27,755 nucleotides of DNA, taken from NCBI GenBank assembly GCA_028871195.1, contig JAGWNT010000053.1, forward strand, positions 1 through 27,755, given 5' to 3'. This stretch comes from REEB85 sp018971455 (GTDB taxonomy: Bacteria > Pseudomonadota > Alphaproteobacteria > Acetobacterales > Acetobacteraceae). This document shows positions 15,054 through 22,230 of the stretch, piece after piece. The position numbers were made by a program, and so were the translations under genes. The notes beneath the pieces were generated by a model. It worked only from the letters and a program-made list of their open reading frames with translations, ran no database searches and was not told the DNA's origin. Position 1 is the first letter of the stretch. Each line of letters starts with the position of its first letter.

Positions 15054-15484
15054 GGTGTTCCAATATCCGTTTCTGTTCGCGCGCGCCTGAACCCGGCTGC
15101 GCTGAAGCTGCAAATGGGACAAAAACCCTAACGCCGGCACCCTGGCGGCGGTTCACCCAACATGTATGGTCGCGACCCTCATCATGCCTCCCGCCGGCGG
15201 CCAAGGAGACCATCGTATTACGAATGGGTGACCTGTTCTTTCGCCCGGGCCACGCGCCGCGGCGTCTCGCCCCGGCACAAATCCACCCTCGCGGAAATCC
15301 CGCCCAAACCCCACAGCGCTGCTGATGGACCTGCTTCAACCGAAGATACGCCACCCCATATCTCGGTTTACGCCACCCTCCCCGGCCAGAGCGGGAGAGG
15401 TTGCGCCGCTCCAGGTGGGGCCGCTAGACCTTGAGCGGCGAGACTATAGGTCCGTGGTCCGGTCTTTCATATTGGAAATGTCGC
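15054..15484. other. 430-bp non-coding region upstream of the cysE operon
   Basis: Between the divergent alpha/beta hydrolase and cysE there is no convincing gene: the open frames here lack family similarity and ribosome-binding sites and have poor composition. No iscR/Rrf2-type regulator is encoded here, although one often precedes such operons. The stretch is less GC-rich than its surroundings between about 15175 and 15380 and contains one notable hairpin (15404-15440). I could not identify a -35/-10 pair with confidence. Confidence 0.6.
15404..15440 (+). promoter_or_regulatory. Imperfect hairpin in the cysE leader
   Basis: CGCCGCTC (15404-15411) pairs exactly with GAGCGGCG (15433-15440). 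After one C-T mismatch, AGG (15413-15415) pairs with CCT (15429-15431). This gives an 11-bp stem with a 13-base loop, ending 44 bases before the cysE ATG. It could be a leader RNA element, an attenuator or an operator. The sequence GACTATAGG immediately follows it. Confidence 0.4.
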
Positions 15485-16201
15485 ATGGCCTTCATGTTTC
15501 TGCGCGAGACGGTCCGGGCCTACCGCGAGAAGGACCCGGCGGCACGCTCCGATCTCGAGGTGCTGCTCTGCTATCCGGGGCTGCACGCCCTGCTCTGGCA
15601 TCGCATGGCGCATGCCGTCTGGCGGCGCGGCCTGCGCCTGCCCGGGCGGCTGCTGTCCCATCTTGGCCGCTTCCTGACCGGCATCGAGATCCATCCTGCC
15701 GCCCGCATCGGCCGACGGCTGATCATCGACCATGGCATGGGGGTGGTGATCGGCGAGACCGCCGAGATCGGCGATGACGTCTATCTGTACCACCAGGTCA
15801 CGCTCGGCGGCACCTCGCTGGCCCATGGCAAGCGCCACCCGACCATCGGCAACAACGTCATCATCGGCGCCGGCGCCAAGATCCTCGGGGCCATCACCGT
15901 GGGCGACAATGCCCGCATCGGCGCCAATGCGGTGGTGCTGAAGGCGGTGCCGGCCGGCGCCACCATGGTCGGCATCCCGGCGCGCCCGGTGGAGAGGATG
16001 CCGGCGCGCGACCGCGAAAACCCGCCATTCGACGCCTATGGCACGCCGCTCGAGGGCGTCGTCGATCCGATGCTCTGCGAGCTGGAGACGCTGCGCGCCG
16101 AGCTGTCGGAGTTCGAGGCGAGGGTGGCCTGCGTGGTCGATCCGCTGCCGCCCGGCGGCTCGCGTCCGGCCCCGCAGGACAGCCAGCGCGTCGGCGAATG
16201 A
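15485..16201 (+). CDS. cysE: Serine O-acetyltransferase
   Basis: 238 residues. It acetylates L-serine with acetyl-CoA to O-acetylserine, the direct precursor of cysteine. An N-terminal helical part (MAFMFLRETVRAYREKDPA) precedes the left-handed beta-helix of hexapeptide repeats: GIEIHPAARIGRRLIIDHGM, GVVIGETAEIGDDVYLYHQV, GKRHPTIGNNVIIGAGAKIL and ITVGDNARIGANAVVLKAVP. The IDHGMGVVIGETA block with the catalytic Asp-His pair is typical of CysE. The C-terminal tail is extended and acidic. The stop overlaps the next gene by 4 bp (ATGA), so cysteine synthesis is coupled to cysteine desulfuration. Confidence 0.94.
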   Translation: MAFMFLRETVRAYREKDPAARSDLEVLLCYPGLHALLWHRMAHAVWRRGLRLPGRLLSHLGRFLTGIEIHPAARIGRRLIIDHGMGVVIGETAEIGDDVYLYHQVTLGGTSLAHGKRHPTIGNNVIIGAGAKILGAITVGDNARIGANAVVLKAVPAGATMVGIPARPVERMPARDRENPPFDAYGTPLEGVVDPMLCELETLRAELSEFEARVACVVDPLPPGGSRPAPQDSQRVGE

Positions 16202-17274
16202 CCTATCTCGACGCCAATGCCAGCGAGCCTCTGCGCCCGGGGCCGCGCGCCGCCCTGCTCGCCGCCCTGGAGCAACCGGGCAATCCGTCCTCCGTGCACG
16301 CGGCCGGCCGTGCGGCGCGGCGGATCGTCGAGGATGCGCGTGAGGTGGTGGCGGCGCATTTCAACGCCGCCGCGGCCGACGTCGTCTTCACCTCCGGTGG
16401 CACGGAGGCAGATGCGCTGGCGATTCACAGCCTGGGCCAGGGCAGGCGGCTCATCGTCGGCGCCACAGAGCATGACGCCGTGCGCGCCGCCGCGGCAGGG
16501 GCGGCGACCCTGCCGGTCGATGCCTCGGGCGTGGCCGATCTCGACGCGCTGGCCCGCCTCTTGGCGGAGGGTCCGGCCCTGGTCTGCCTGATGCTCGCCA
16601 ACAACGAGACCGGCGCCATCCAGCCGGTCGCCGAGGCGGCGCGGCTCTGCCATGCGGCCGGCAGCCTGACCCATGTCGATGCCGTGCAGGCGGGCGGGCG
16701 GATGGCTGTGGATTTTGCCGCGATCGGCGCCGACAGCCTGGCGCTGTCGAGCCACAAGATGGGCGGTCCGACGGGCGTGGGCGCGCTGCTGCTGGGCGCC
16801 CAGGCGGCCGCGCTGCTGCGCCCGCTGATCGCCGGTGGCGGGCAGGAGCGCGGGCGGCGCGGCGGCACGCTGCCGGCCGCCCTCATCGCCGGCTTCGCCG
16901 CCGCCTGCGCACCGCCCGCCGATCTGACCGCGCTGCGCGATGCGGCGGAGGCGGCGGCCACCGCCTGTGGCGCCGTGGTGCTGGGCGCCGCGGCGCCGCG
17001 GCTCGGCAACACCACCTGCCTCGCCCTGCCCGGCGTGGCGGCCGCGACCCAGGTCATGGCGCTCGATCTCGCCGGCGTGCAGGTCTCGGCCGGGGCGGCG
17101 TGCAGCTCCGGCAAGGTGGCGCGCAGCCACGTGCTGGATGCGATGGGGGTGGGCATGCTGGCGGGCGAGGCGATCCGCGTCTCGCTGCCCTGGAACGCGA
17201 CCATGGCCGATATCGCGCATTTCGCCGAGGCCTACGCCGCGATGGCCGCCCGCCTCGGCCGGCGCGCCGCCTGA
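16198..17274 (+). CDS. Cysteine desulfurase-like protein (NifS/IscS family, divergent copy)
   Basis: 358 residues, shorter and more divergent than the IscS that follows. PLP-enzyme features are intact: FTSGGTEADALAIHS, ATEHDAVRAA (PLP-stacking His), LANNETGAIQPVAEAA, THVDAVQAGGRM, then SSHKMGGPTGVGALL with the Schiff-base Lys. GGGQERGRRGGTLP contributes the substrate-binding Arg. The catalytic Cys sits in SAGAACSSGKVARSHVL, matching the position of the IscS persulfide Cys. It releases sulfur from cysteine as enzyme-bound persulfide. The acceptor is unknown; MnmA or the ferredoxin system is suggested by position. It is tightly packed between cysE (4-bp overlap) and iscS (9-bp gap). Confidence 0.88.
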   Translation: MTYLDANASEPLRPGPRAALLAALEQPGNPSSVHAAGRAARRIVEDAREVVAAHFNAAAADVVFTSGGTEADALAIHSLGQGRRLIVGATEHDAVRAAAAGAATLPVDASGVADLDALARLLAEGPALVCLMLANNETGAIQPVAEAARLCHAAGSLTHVDAVQAGGRMAVDFAAIGADSLALSSHKMGGPTGVGALLLGAQAAALLRPLIAGGGQERGRRGGTLPAALIAGFAAACAPPADLTALRDAAEAAATACGAVVLGAAAPRLGNTTCLALPGVAAATQVMALDLAGVQVSAGAACSSGKVARSHVLDAMGVGMLAGEAIRVSLPWNATMADIAHFAEAYAAMAARLGRRAA

Positions 17275-17283
17275 GGCCCCGCC

Positions 17284-18459
17284 ATGCGCCCCAACCGGCC
17301 GATCTACCTCGACAACCAGGCCACCACGCCCTGCGATCCGCGCGTGGTCGAGGCCATGCTGCCCTGGTTCACCCAGTCTTTCGGCAACCCGCACAGCGTC
17401 GAGCATGTCCTGGGCCGGCAGGCGGAGGCGGCGGTCGAGGCGGCGCGGGCCGAGATCGCCGCCCTGATCGGCGCCGAGGCGCGAGAGATCGTGCTGACCT
17501 CCGGCGCCACGGAGAGCAACAACATCGCCATCAAGGGCGCCGCCCGCCATGCGCGGGCGATGGGCGAGGGGCCGCGGCGCATCGTCACGCTGGCCTCCGA
17601 GCACAAATGCGTCCTCGAATCGGTCCGCGACCTGGCGGATGAGGGCTTCGAGCCGGTGATCCTGCCGGTCCGCCCCGACGGGCTGCTCGATCCGGCCGAA
17701 TTGCAGGCGGCATTGGCCGTGCCGACGCTGCTGGTCAGCGTGATGGCAGTGAACAACGAAACCGGCGTGATCCAGGATCTCGCCGCGCTCGCGCCGATGG
17801 TCAGGCAGGCCGGCGCGCTGCTGCACAGCGACGCGGCGCAGGCGGCCGGGAAAATCCCGCTCGACGTCGCTGCCATGGGCATCGACCTGCTGTCGATCAG
17901 CGGCCACAAGCTGTACGGGCCGAAGGGCGTCGGCGCCCTCTTTGTCCGCCGCCGTCCGCGGGTGCGCCTCGCCCCCCTGTTTTCGGGCGGCGGGCAGGAG
18001 CGCGGGCTGCGCTCGGGCACGCTCGCAACCCCGCTGATCGTGGGCCTCGGCCTGGCCTGCCGCCTCGCGGCCGCCGAGATGGCCGAGGACGCGGCCCGCA
18101 TCGCCGACCTGCGGGCGCGCCTGCTGGCGGCGTTGCAGCGTGCCGTGCCGGGCATCACGGTCAATGGCAGCATGGCCCATCGCATCGCCGGCAACCTCAA
18201 TCTGAGCTTCCCCGCCGCCAGCGCGGCCGCGCTGATGCGGGCGGCGCCGGAGCTCTGCGTCTCCACCGGCTCGGCCTGCTCCTCGGCCGAAATCGAGCCC
18301 TCCTATGTGCTGCGCGCCATGGGGCTCGACGCGGCGCGGGCGGCGCGCACCTTGCGCATCGGGATCGGACGCTTTACCTCCGCCGCCGAGATCGACGCGG
18401 CCGCCGCCCTGCTGGGCGCTGCGCACGCGGCGGCATCCGACGCAACCATCGAGGCCTGA
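17284..18459 (+). CDS. iscS: Cysteine desulfurase IscS
   Basis: 391 residues, close to typical group I desulfurases. It opens IYLDNQATTPCDPRVVEAML, the standard IscS N-terminus. Further motifs are FGNPHSVEHVLGRQAEAA, LTSGATESNNIAIKG, LASEHKCVLESV (PLP-stacking His), VNNETGVIQDL, HSDAAQAAGKIPLDV, ISGHKLYGPKGVGALFVR (Schiff-base Lys) and VSTGSACSSAEIEPSYVLRA with the mobile-loop catalytic Cys. It converts L-cysteine to alanine and passes persulfide sulfur to scaffolds or to MnmA. No iscU or iscA lies beside it, so here it more likely feeds tRNA thiolation and shares other acceptors; that is inference from gene order. Confidence 0.93.
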   Translation: MRPNRPIYLDNQATTPCDPRVVEAMLPWFTQSFGNPHSVEHVLGRQAEAAVEAARAEIAALIGAEAREIVLTSGATESNNIAIKGAARHARAMGEGPRRIVTLASEHKCVLESVRDLADEGFEPVILPVRPDGLLDPAELQAALAVPTLLVSVMAVNNETGVIQDLAALAPMVRQAGALLHSDAAQAAGKIPLDVAAMGIDLLSISGHKLYGPKGVGALFVRRRPRVRLAPLFSGGGQERGLRSGTLATPLIVGLGLACRLAAAEMAEDAARIADLRARLLAALQRAVPGITVNGSMAHRIAGNLNLSFPAASAAALMRAAPELCVSTGSACSSAEIEPSYVLRAMGLDAARAARTLRIGIGRFTSAAEIDAAAALLGAAHAAASDATIEA

Positions 18460-18467
18460 CCAACGGC

Positions 18468-18800
18468 ATGACGAAAATGACGTTCATCGAGCGCGACGGC
18501 ACCCGCCGCGAGGTGGAGGCGCCGCTCGGTCTCTCGGTCCTGGAGATCGCCCACAAGCACGGCGTGGATATCGAGGGGGCCTGCGAAGGCTCGCTCGCTT
18601 GCTCGACCTGCCACGTCATCGTCGATGCCGCCTGGTTCGCCAAGCTCGCCGGGCCGACCGAGGACGAGGAGGACATGCTCGACCTCGCATTCGGCCTGGA
18701 GAAGACGTCCCGGCTGGGCTGCCAGATCGTCATGACGGAGGCGCTGGACGGGCTGGTCGTGCGCCTGCCGGCGGGCAGCCGCAACATGCTGGCCGGCTAG
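18468..18800 (+). CDS. fdx: [2Fe-2S] ferredoxin, adrenodoxin type
   Basis: 110 residues. Cluster ligands follow the adrenodoxin/Isc-Fdx pattern C-x5-C-x2-C-x36-C: Cys39, Cys45 and Cys48 in ACEGSLACSTCHVIV and Cys85 in SRLGCQIV. The acidic helix GPTEDEEDMLDLA matches the region that contacts reductase and IscS in homologues. It donates electrons in Fe-S cluster assembly, where it reduces persulfide sulfur; no ferredoxin reductase is adjacent. It sits 8 bp after iscS and 1 bp before mnmA, so it belongs to the same transcript. Confidence 0.93.
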   Translation: MTKMTFIERDGTRREVEAPLGLSVLEIAHKHGVDIEGACEGSLACSTCHVIVDAAWFAKLAGPTEDEEDMLDLAFGLEKTSRLGCQIVMTEALDGLVVRLPAGSRNMLAG

Positions 18801-18801
18801 C

Positions 18802-19872
18802 ATGCGCGTCGTCGTCGCCATGTCCGGCGGCGTGGACAGCAGCGTGGTCGCCGGGCTGCTGGTCGAGGCGGGGCACGAGGTCATCGGCGTCACCCTCCAG
18901 CTCTACGATCACGGGCAGGCGACCGGGCGCAAGGGCGCCTGCTGCGCCGGCCAAGACATCCACGATGCGCGGCGCGTGGCCGACCGGCTCGGCATCGCCC
19001 ATTACGTCATCGACGCCGAGGCGCGGTTCCGGGACGCGGTGATGGCGGATTTCGCCGACAGCTATGCCGCCGGCGAGACGCCCGTGCCGTGCGTGCGCTG
19101 CAACCAGAGCGTCAAGTTCACCGACCTCATCGCCCTGGCCGCCGACCTTGGCGCCGAGCGCCTGGCCACCGGCCATTACGTGCGCCGGCTCGATGGGCCC
19201 GAGGGCGCCGAACTGCACCGCGCCGCCGACCCCGCCCGGGACCAGAGCTGGTTCCTGTTCGCCACCACTGCCCCCCAGCTTGCGCGGACGATCTTTCCGC
19301 TCGGCGACATGGCAGACAAGGCGCAGGTGCGCGACATCGCGGCCCGGCTGGGCCTGGGCGTGGCGGCCAAGCCGGACAGCCAGGATATCTGCTTCGTGCC
19401 CGCCGGCAGTTACGCCGACATCGTCGGTGCCCGGCGGCCGGAGGCGCTGGCGCCGGGCGACATCGTCAGCGAGACGGGCGAGGTGCTGGGCCGGCATGAC
19501 GGCATTGCCCGCTACACGGTGGGCCAGGCCCGCCGGCTTGGTACGGCCTCCAATGCCGGCGGCGTGCGGCGCGTGGTGGTGGGGCTCGACGCGGCGCGGC
19601 GGCGCGTCATGGTCGGGCCGCCGGAGAGCGGGGCGCGCCACATTCGGCTGCGCGAGGTCAACTGGCTGGCGCCAGCCAGCGTGCGGCGCTGCACGGTGAA
19701 GCTGCGCGCACGCGAGACACCGCACTGGGCCCAGGTGACACCGACCGAGAGCGGCGCCGATGTGCTGCTCGACGCCGCCGCTCTCGCGGCCCCCGGCCAG
19801 GCCTGCGTTTTCTACGACGGCGAGCGCGTGCTCGGCGGCGGCTTCATCCAGCCCGGCGCCGCGGCGCATTGA
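18802..19872 (+). CDS. mnmA: tRNA-specific 2-thiouridylase
   Basis: 356 residues. The N-type ATP pyrophosphatase PP-loop SGGVDSS is at residues 8-14. Catalytic cysteines are Cys100 in PCVRCNQSVKF and Cys197 in SQDICFVPAG. The central GQARRLG block and the C-terminal beta-barrel (VNWLAP, ETPHWAQV, GQACVFYDGERVLGGGFI) are standard. It makes s2U34 in tRNA-Lys, -Glu and -Gln, receiving persulfide sulfur from a desulfurase. In E. coli this goes through Tus proteins, which are absent here; direct transfer from a co-encoded desulfurase, as known for B. subtilis YrvO-MnmA, fits the gene order. It is the last protein gene of the cysE operon. Confidence 0.95.
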   Translation: MRVVVAMSGGVDSSVVAGLLVEAGHEVIGVTLQLYDHGQATGRKGACCAGQDIHDARRVADRLGIAHYVIDAEARFRDAVMADFADSYAAGETPVPCVRCNQSVKFTDLIALAADLGAERLATGHYVRRLDGPEGAELHRAADPARDQSWFLFATTAPQLARTIFPLGDMADKAQVRDIAARLGLGVAAKPDSQDICFVPAGSYADIVGARRPEALAPGDIVSETGEVLGRHDGIARYTVGQARRLGTASNAGGVRRVVVGLDAARRRVMVGPPESGARHIRLREVNWLAPASVRRCTVKLRARETPHWAQVTPTESGADVLLDAAALAAPGQACVFYDGERVLGGGFIQPGAAAH

Positions 19873-19893
19873 CGGAACGGCGGCGGCAGGGCT

Positions 19894-19919
19894 ATCACCC
19901 GGCCGCCGGCGCGGGTGAT
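19894..19919 (+). promoter_or_regulatory. Hairpin between mnmA and the tRNA gene
   Basis: ATCACCCG (19894-19901) pairs with CGGGTGAT (19912-19919) around a 10-base GC-rich loop, starting 22 bp after the mnmA stop and ending 5 bp before the tRNA. It may end the operon or serve as a processing signal. Its right arm can pair alternatively with the tRNA trailer. Confidence 0.5.
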
Positions 19920-20005
19920 GGCATGGCGGCGTAGCTCAGCGGTAGAGCAGGGGAATCATAATCCCTTGGTCGGTGGTTCAAATCCGCCCGCCGCTACCAT
20001 CACCC
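19913..20005 (+). repeat. 9-bp inverted repeat flanking the tRNA (leader/trailer stem)
   Basis: GGGTGATGG (19913-19921) just before the tRNA is the exact complement of CCATCACCC (19997-20005), which includes the encoded CCA and the first trailer bases. In the precursor RNA the leader and trailer could therefore pair on top of the acceptor stem. A run of five T follows at about 20012-20016. Confidence 0.65.
19925..19999 (+). tRNA. tRNA-Met (anticodon CAT), elongator type
   Basis: A complete cloverleaf: acceptor GGCGGCG/CGCCGCT (one G-T pair at the end), D arm GCTC-AGCGGTA-GAGC, anticodon arm GGGGA-ATCATAA-TCCCT with CAT at 19957-19959, variable loop TGGTC, T arm GGTGG-TTCAAAT-CCGCC, discriminator A and an encoded CCA. 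The anticodon stem lacks the three consecutive G-C pairs next to the loop and the 1-72 mismatch of initiator tRNA. A lysidine-modified tRNA-Ile(CAT) is less likely given the ATCATAAT loop context seen in alphaproteobacterial elongator Met tRNAs. The D loop is short (7 bases). Confidence 0.95.
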
Positions 20006-20066
20006 CCGGCCGCTTTTTCCGCGCGCGGGTCGATCGGGTGCCCGGGCCGGTCTTTGACCGTGCCCT

Positions 20067-20089
20067 CGGCTGAGCGCGGGCCTCAGCCG
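20067..20089 (-). terminator. Possible terminator hairpin at the end of the GST gene
   Basis: CGGCTGAG (20067-20074), loop CGCGGGC, CTCAGCCG (20082-20089): a perfect 8-bp stem that overlaps the GST stop codon (20083-20085). It separates the leftward GST gene from the rightward tRNA. There is no T-run, so function is tentative. Confidence 0.35.
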
Positions 20090-20718
20090 GGATTTGGCTG
20101 CGTCGCCTGGAAGCTCGGCAGGGCCTGGATCCTCGCCCACCAGTCGGCAAAGCCATCGACGTCGAAGACGGCATCCTTATCCGGCGTGAGCGAGACGTAG
20201 AAGGCGATCGGCGCGAGATAGAGATCGGCGAGGCTCAGCTCACCCGCGATGAAGGGCGAGGCGCCCTTGGTCTTCATGGCGAGTTCGATCACCTTGCGGC
20301 CGCGCGCGATGCCGTCGGCGCGCATGGCGTCGTTTTTACCCCCGACGAAATCGGGGAACAGGTGGTAGGCCGCAATGCCGCCGATCAGGGCGCCGTAGCC
20401 GTATGAGTCGATCAGCCCGACCACCATGTCCATGCGGGCGCGATCCTTCGGCGTCGCCGGGACCAGCGATCTGCCGGGCAGCACGTCGTTGAGATAGCGG
20501 GTGATGGCGGAGGTCTCGAGGATGCGCATGGCATCATGGTCGAGCACCGGCACCTTGCCGAAAGGATGCCGGGCGCGGTGCTCGGCCGTCCTCGGCTCGC
20601 CTTGCAGCACATTGAGCGGCACCTGCCGGAACTGCGTCGCTCCCTTCTCGGCCAGCACCATCTTGACGGTGCGGACATAGGTGGAGGCGTCGAAACCCCA
20701 TAGCGTCATGTCGGACAT
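20083..20718 (-). CDS. Glutathione S-transferase family protein
   Basis: 211 residues. The N-terminal thioredoxin-like domain (about 1-80) reads LWGFDASTYVRTVKMVLAEKG with a Ser at the usual catalytic position, then NPFGKVPVL-type RHPFGKVPVLDHD with the cis-Pro, and ILETSAITRYL in place of the common ES-AI motif. The all-helical C-terminal domain follows (about 90-205) with FIAGELSLADLYLAPI, the conserved N-cap/hydrophobic staple Asp. It is probably a cytosolic conjugating or peroxide-handling enzyme, and its substrate cannot be told. GGGGAG precedes the ATG. It lies downstream of the MBL-fold gene on the same strand with 45 bp between them, so the two may be co-transcribed. Confidence 0.9.
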   Translation of the reverse strand: MSDMTLWGFDASTYVRTVKMVLAEKGATQFRQVPLNVLQGEPRTAEHRARHPFGKVPVLDHDAMRILETSAITRYLNDVLPGRSLVPATPKDRARMDMVVGLIDSYGYGALIGGIAAYHLFPDFVGGKNDAMRADGIARGRKVIELAMKTKGASPFIAGELSLADLYLAPIAFYVSLTPDKDAVFDVDGFADWWARIQALPSFQATQPNPG

Positions 20719-20763
20719 GGCAGCGCTCCCCTGGTGTTGCGCCGCGCCGCCGGACCGGTCGGA

Positions 20764-22089
20764 TCAGCGCAGACGCGATATGGGTCCGGATGCCCCGCCG
20801 TCCACCCCTGCAGGGGACGGGCTTGCGCGGGCCGCGGCCTCGCGCTGGTAGGTTGCGAAGATCGCCCGGCCGATCAGCGACGTCTCCGCCGCCATGCAGC
20901 GGGCATAGATCGCCGCGCGCGTCGCCTGCACCGCCGTATCCTCCGGCGATGCGGCCGCCGCCAGCTCGATCAGATGGGCGGCGAGGCGGGTCTGCCCGGT
21001 CTCGGCCAGTAGCTCCGCGCGCCGGGCGAGCCGGGCGGTGCCGCCGGCGAGTGCCGCGATCTCGCCGGCCAGCGCGCCGGCCGGGGCCGGCTTGAGATGG
21101 GCCGGGTTGCCGTCGAACCAGCCCGCATAGAGGTGCCAGATATGGCGCACGACGAATTCCGGATCGTCGTATTTCGCCAGCAGATAGGGCTTTGCCAGGA
21201 ACTCCCTGGGCGCGGCCACGGCGTGCAGGATGTCGTTGAGGGAACGTCCGGCATTCATCAGGGCCAGAGTCTGCTCGCACAGGCTTTCAAGCACCGCGGC
21301 GCCGTCATCCAGCACCTGCCCCACCCGCGGAGCACCCATGATGACCGGGCCGTGCCCGGGCACCAGCACCGCCGGCTCCAGCGCCTGCATCCGGCGCAGC
21401 GCCGCCGCCCAGTCCGGCGCGTAGCGCTGCACTTTTCGCGGATTGCCGGCATTGGGAAACACCCAGATCACGAAATCGCCACTGATCAGGAGGCGCCGGT
21501 CTGGCAGCCAGACGAAGGTTGTGTCATCGGTTTCGCCGCGGCCATGCGTGAGCTCGAGGCGCCGGCCGCCGATGGCGAGGCCGAGGGCATCGTCATAGAT
21601 CTGGTCGGGGCGCCGATGCGCGCCGGGGAAGGTGTAGCCCGGCTGGTTGAACTGGCGGCCCATCACCAGGCTGTTCAGCTCGGCCGTGGCGTCATAGCGC
21701 GCGAAGCGTCGCAGAACGTTGCGATGGGCAATGATGTGCGGCCGCGCAACGCCCCTGGCATCGGCCTCCGCGTCGAGCAGGCGCGCGCCCCAGGTATGAT
21801 CGATATGACCATGGGTATAGATGACGGTGTGCACCGGCGCATCGTCCCAGTCGCGCAATATCGCAAGTGTCTGGCTCGCGGTCTCGCGGCTGCCGGTGTC
21901 GATCAGTACCAGCCCCGCTGCGGTGCGGATGGCGGTCGCGTTGCCGAACAGGTAGCCGGTATGGATGGCGATGACGTCATCACCGATCGACCGCGCGAAG
22001 CCACCGGCGACGGCCGCGCTCCATTCCTCCATCGCGGCCTCGCCGCTCCACAGCCGCTCGAAGAGCTGGTCGTGCGCCGCCAGATCCAT
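20764..22089 (-). CDS. Alkylsulfatase-like MBL-fold hydrolase, short form
   Basis: 441 residues. The metallo-beta-lactamase domain (about 30-270) has YTHGHIDHTWG with His93, His95, Asp97 and His98, a distal GDFVIWVFPNAGNPRKVQRY and a VPGHGPVIMG His. It is followed by the alkylsulfatase dimerisation domain, recognisable from FVVRHIWHLYAGWFDGNPAHLKP. Enzymes of this type hydrolyse alkyl sulfates; SdsA1/YjcS-type enzymes are about 650 residues and carry a C-terminal SCP2-like domain, which is missing here. There is no obvious signal peptide, so it is probably cytosolic. The activity could be on another ester. The ATG at 22089 is preceded by a GGGAACGGGG. Divergent from the amine oxidase gene. 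Confidence 0.85.
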   Translation of the reverse strand: MDLAAHDQLFERLWSGEAAMEEWSAAVAGGFARSIGDDVIAIHTGYLFGNATAIRTAAGLVLIDTGSRETASQTLAILRDWDDAPVHTVIYTHGHIDHTWGARLLDAEADARGVARPHIIAHRNVLRRFARYDATAELNSLVMGRQFNQPGYTFPGAHRRPDQIYDDALGLAIGGRRLELTHGRGETDDTTFVWLPDRRLLISGDFVIWVFPNAGNPRKVQRYAPDWAAALRRMQALEPAVLVPGHGPVIMGAPRVGQVLDDGAAVLESLCEQTLALMNAGRSLNDILHAVAAPREFLAKPYLLAKYDDPEFVVRHIWHLYAGWFDGNPAHLKPAPAGALAGEIAALAGGTARLARRAELLAETGQTRLAAHLIELAAAASPEDTAVQATRAAIYARCMAAETSLIGRAIFATYQREAAARASPSPAGVDGGASGPISRLR

Positions 22090-22145
22090 GCCGCCCCGTT
22101 CCCGTGCCGTCCGTGCCGTCCAGCATAGCGCGGCGGAGGCCGGCG

Positions 22146-22158
22146 GGCACCAGGTGCC
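22146..22158. promoter_or_regulatory. Palindrome between the divergent MBL and amine oxidase genes
   Basis: GGCACC-A-GGTGCC, a 13-base odd-centre palindrome in the 141-bp intergenic region, flanked by further partly complementary GCCGGC and GCCCGGC. A 9-bp tandem repeat (CCGTGCCGT twice, 22102-22119) lies to its left. It could be an operator for divergent control, but in sequence this GC-rich short palindromes arise by chance. Confidence 0.25.
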
Positions 22159-22230
22159 GCCCGGCGCGTGGCTTCTTTCGCCGCGGCGCGCCGCGCGATA
22201 GCATTTCCTCGTGCCACGGGAGAGAACGGC

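Noticed and set aside
15162..15434. 90-codon open frame in the cysE upstream region
   Set aside because: No similarity, no ribosome-binding site and a random-like composition; in particular it is not an Rrf2/IscR regulator.
16036..18426. 796-codon - strand open frame antisense to cysE and both desulfurases
   Set aside because: Low-complexity Arg/Gly/Gln/His composition with no motif; the sense strand encodes three well-recognised enzymes.
19894..20013. Direct repeat ATCACCC-GGCCGC on both sides of the tRNA as integration (att) sites
   Set aside because: The copies differ by a 2-base insertion, the tRNA lies between them rather than in one of them, and no integrase or foreign-looking genes are nearby. 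Leader-trailer pairing explains them better.
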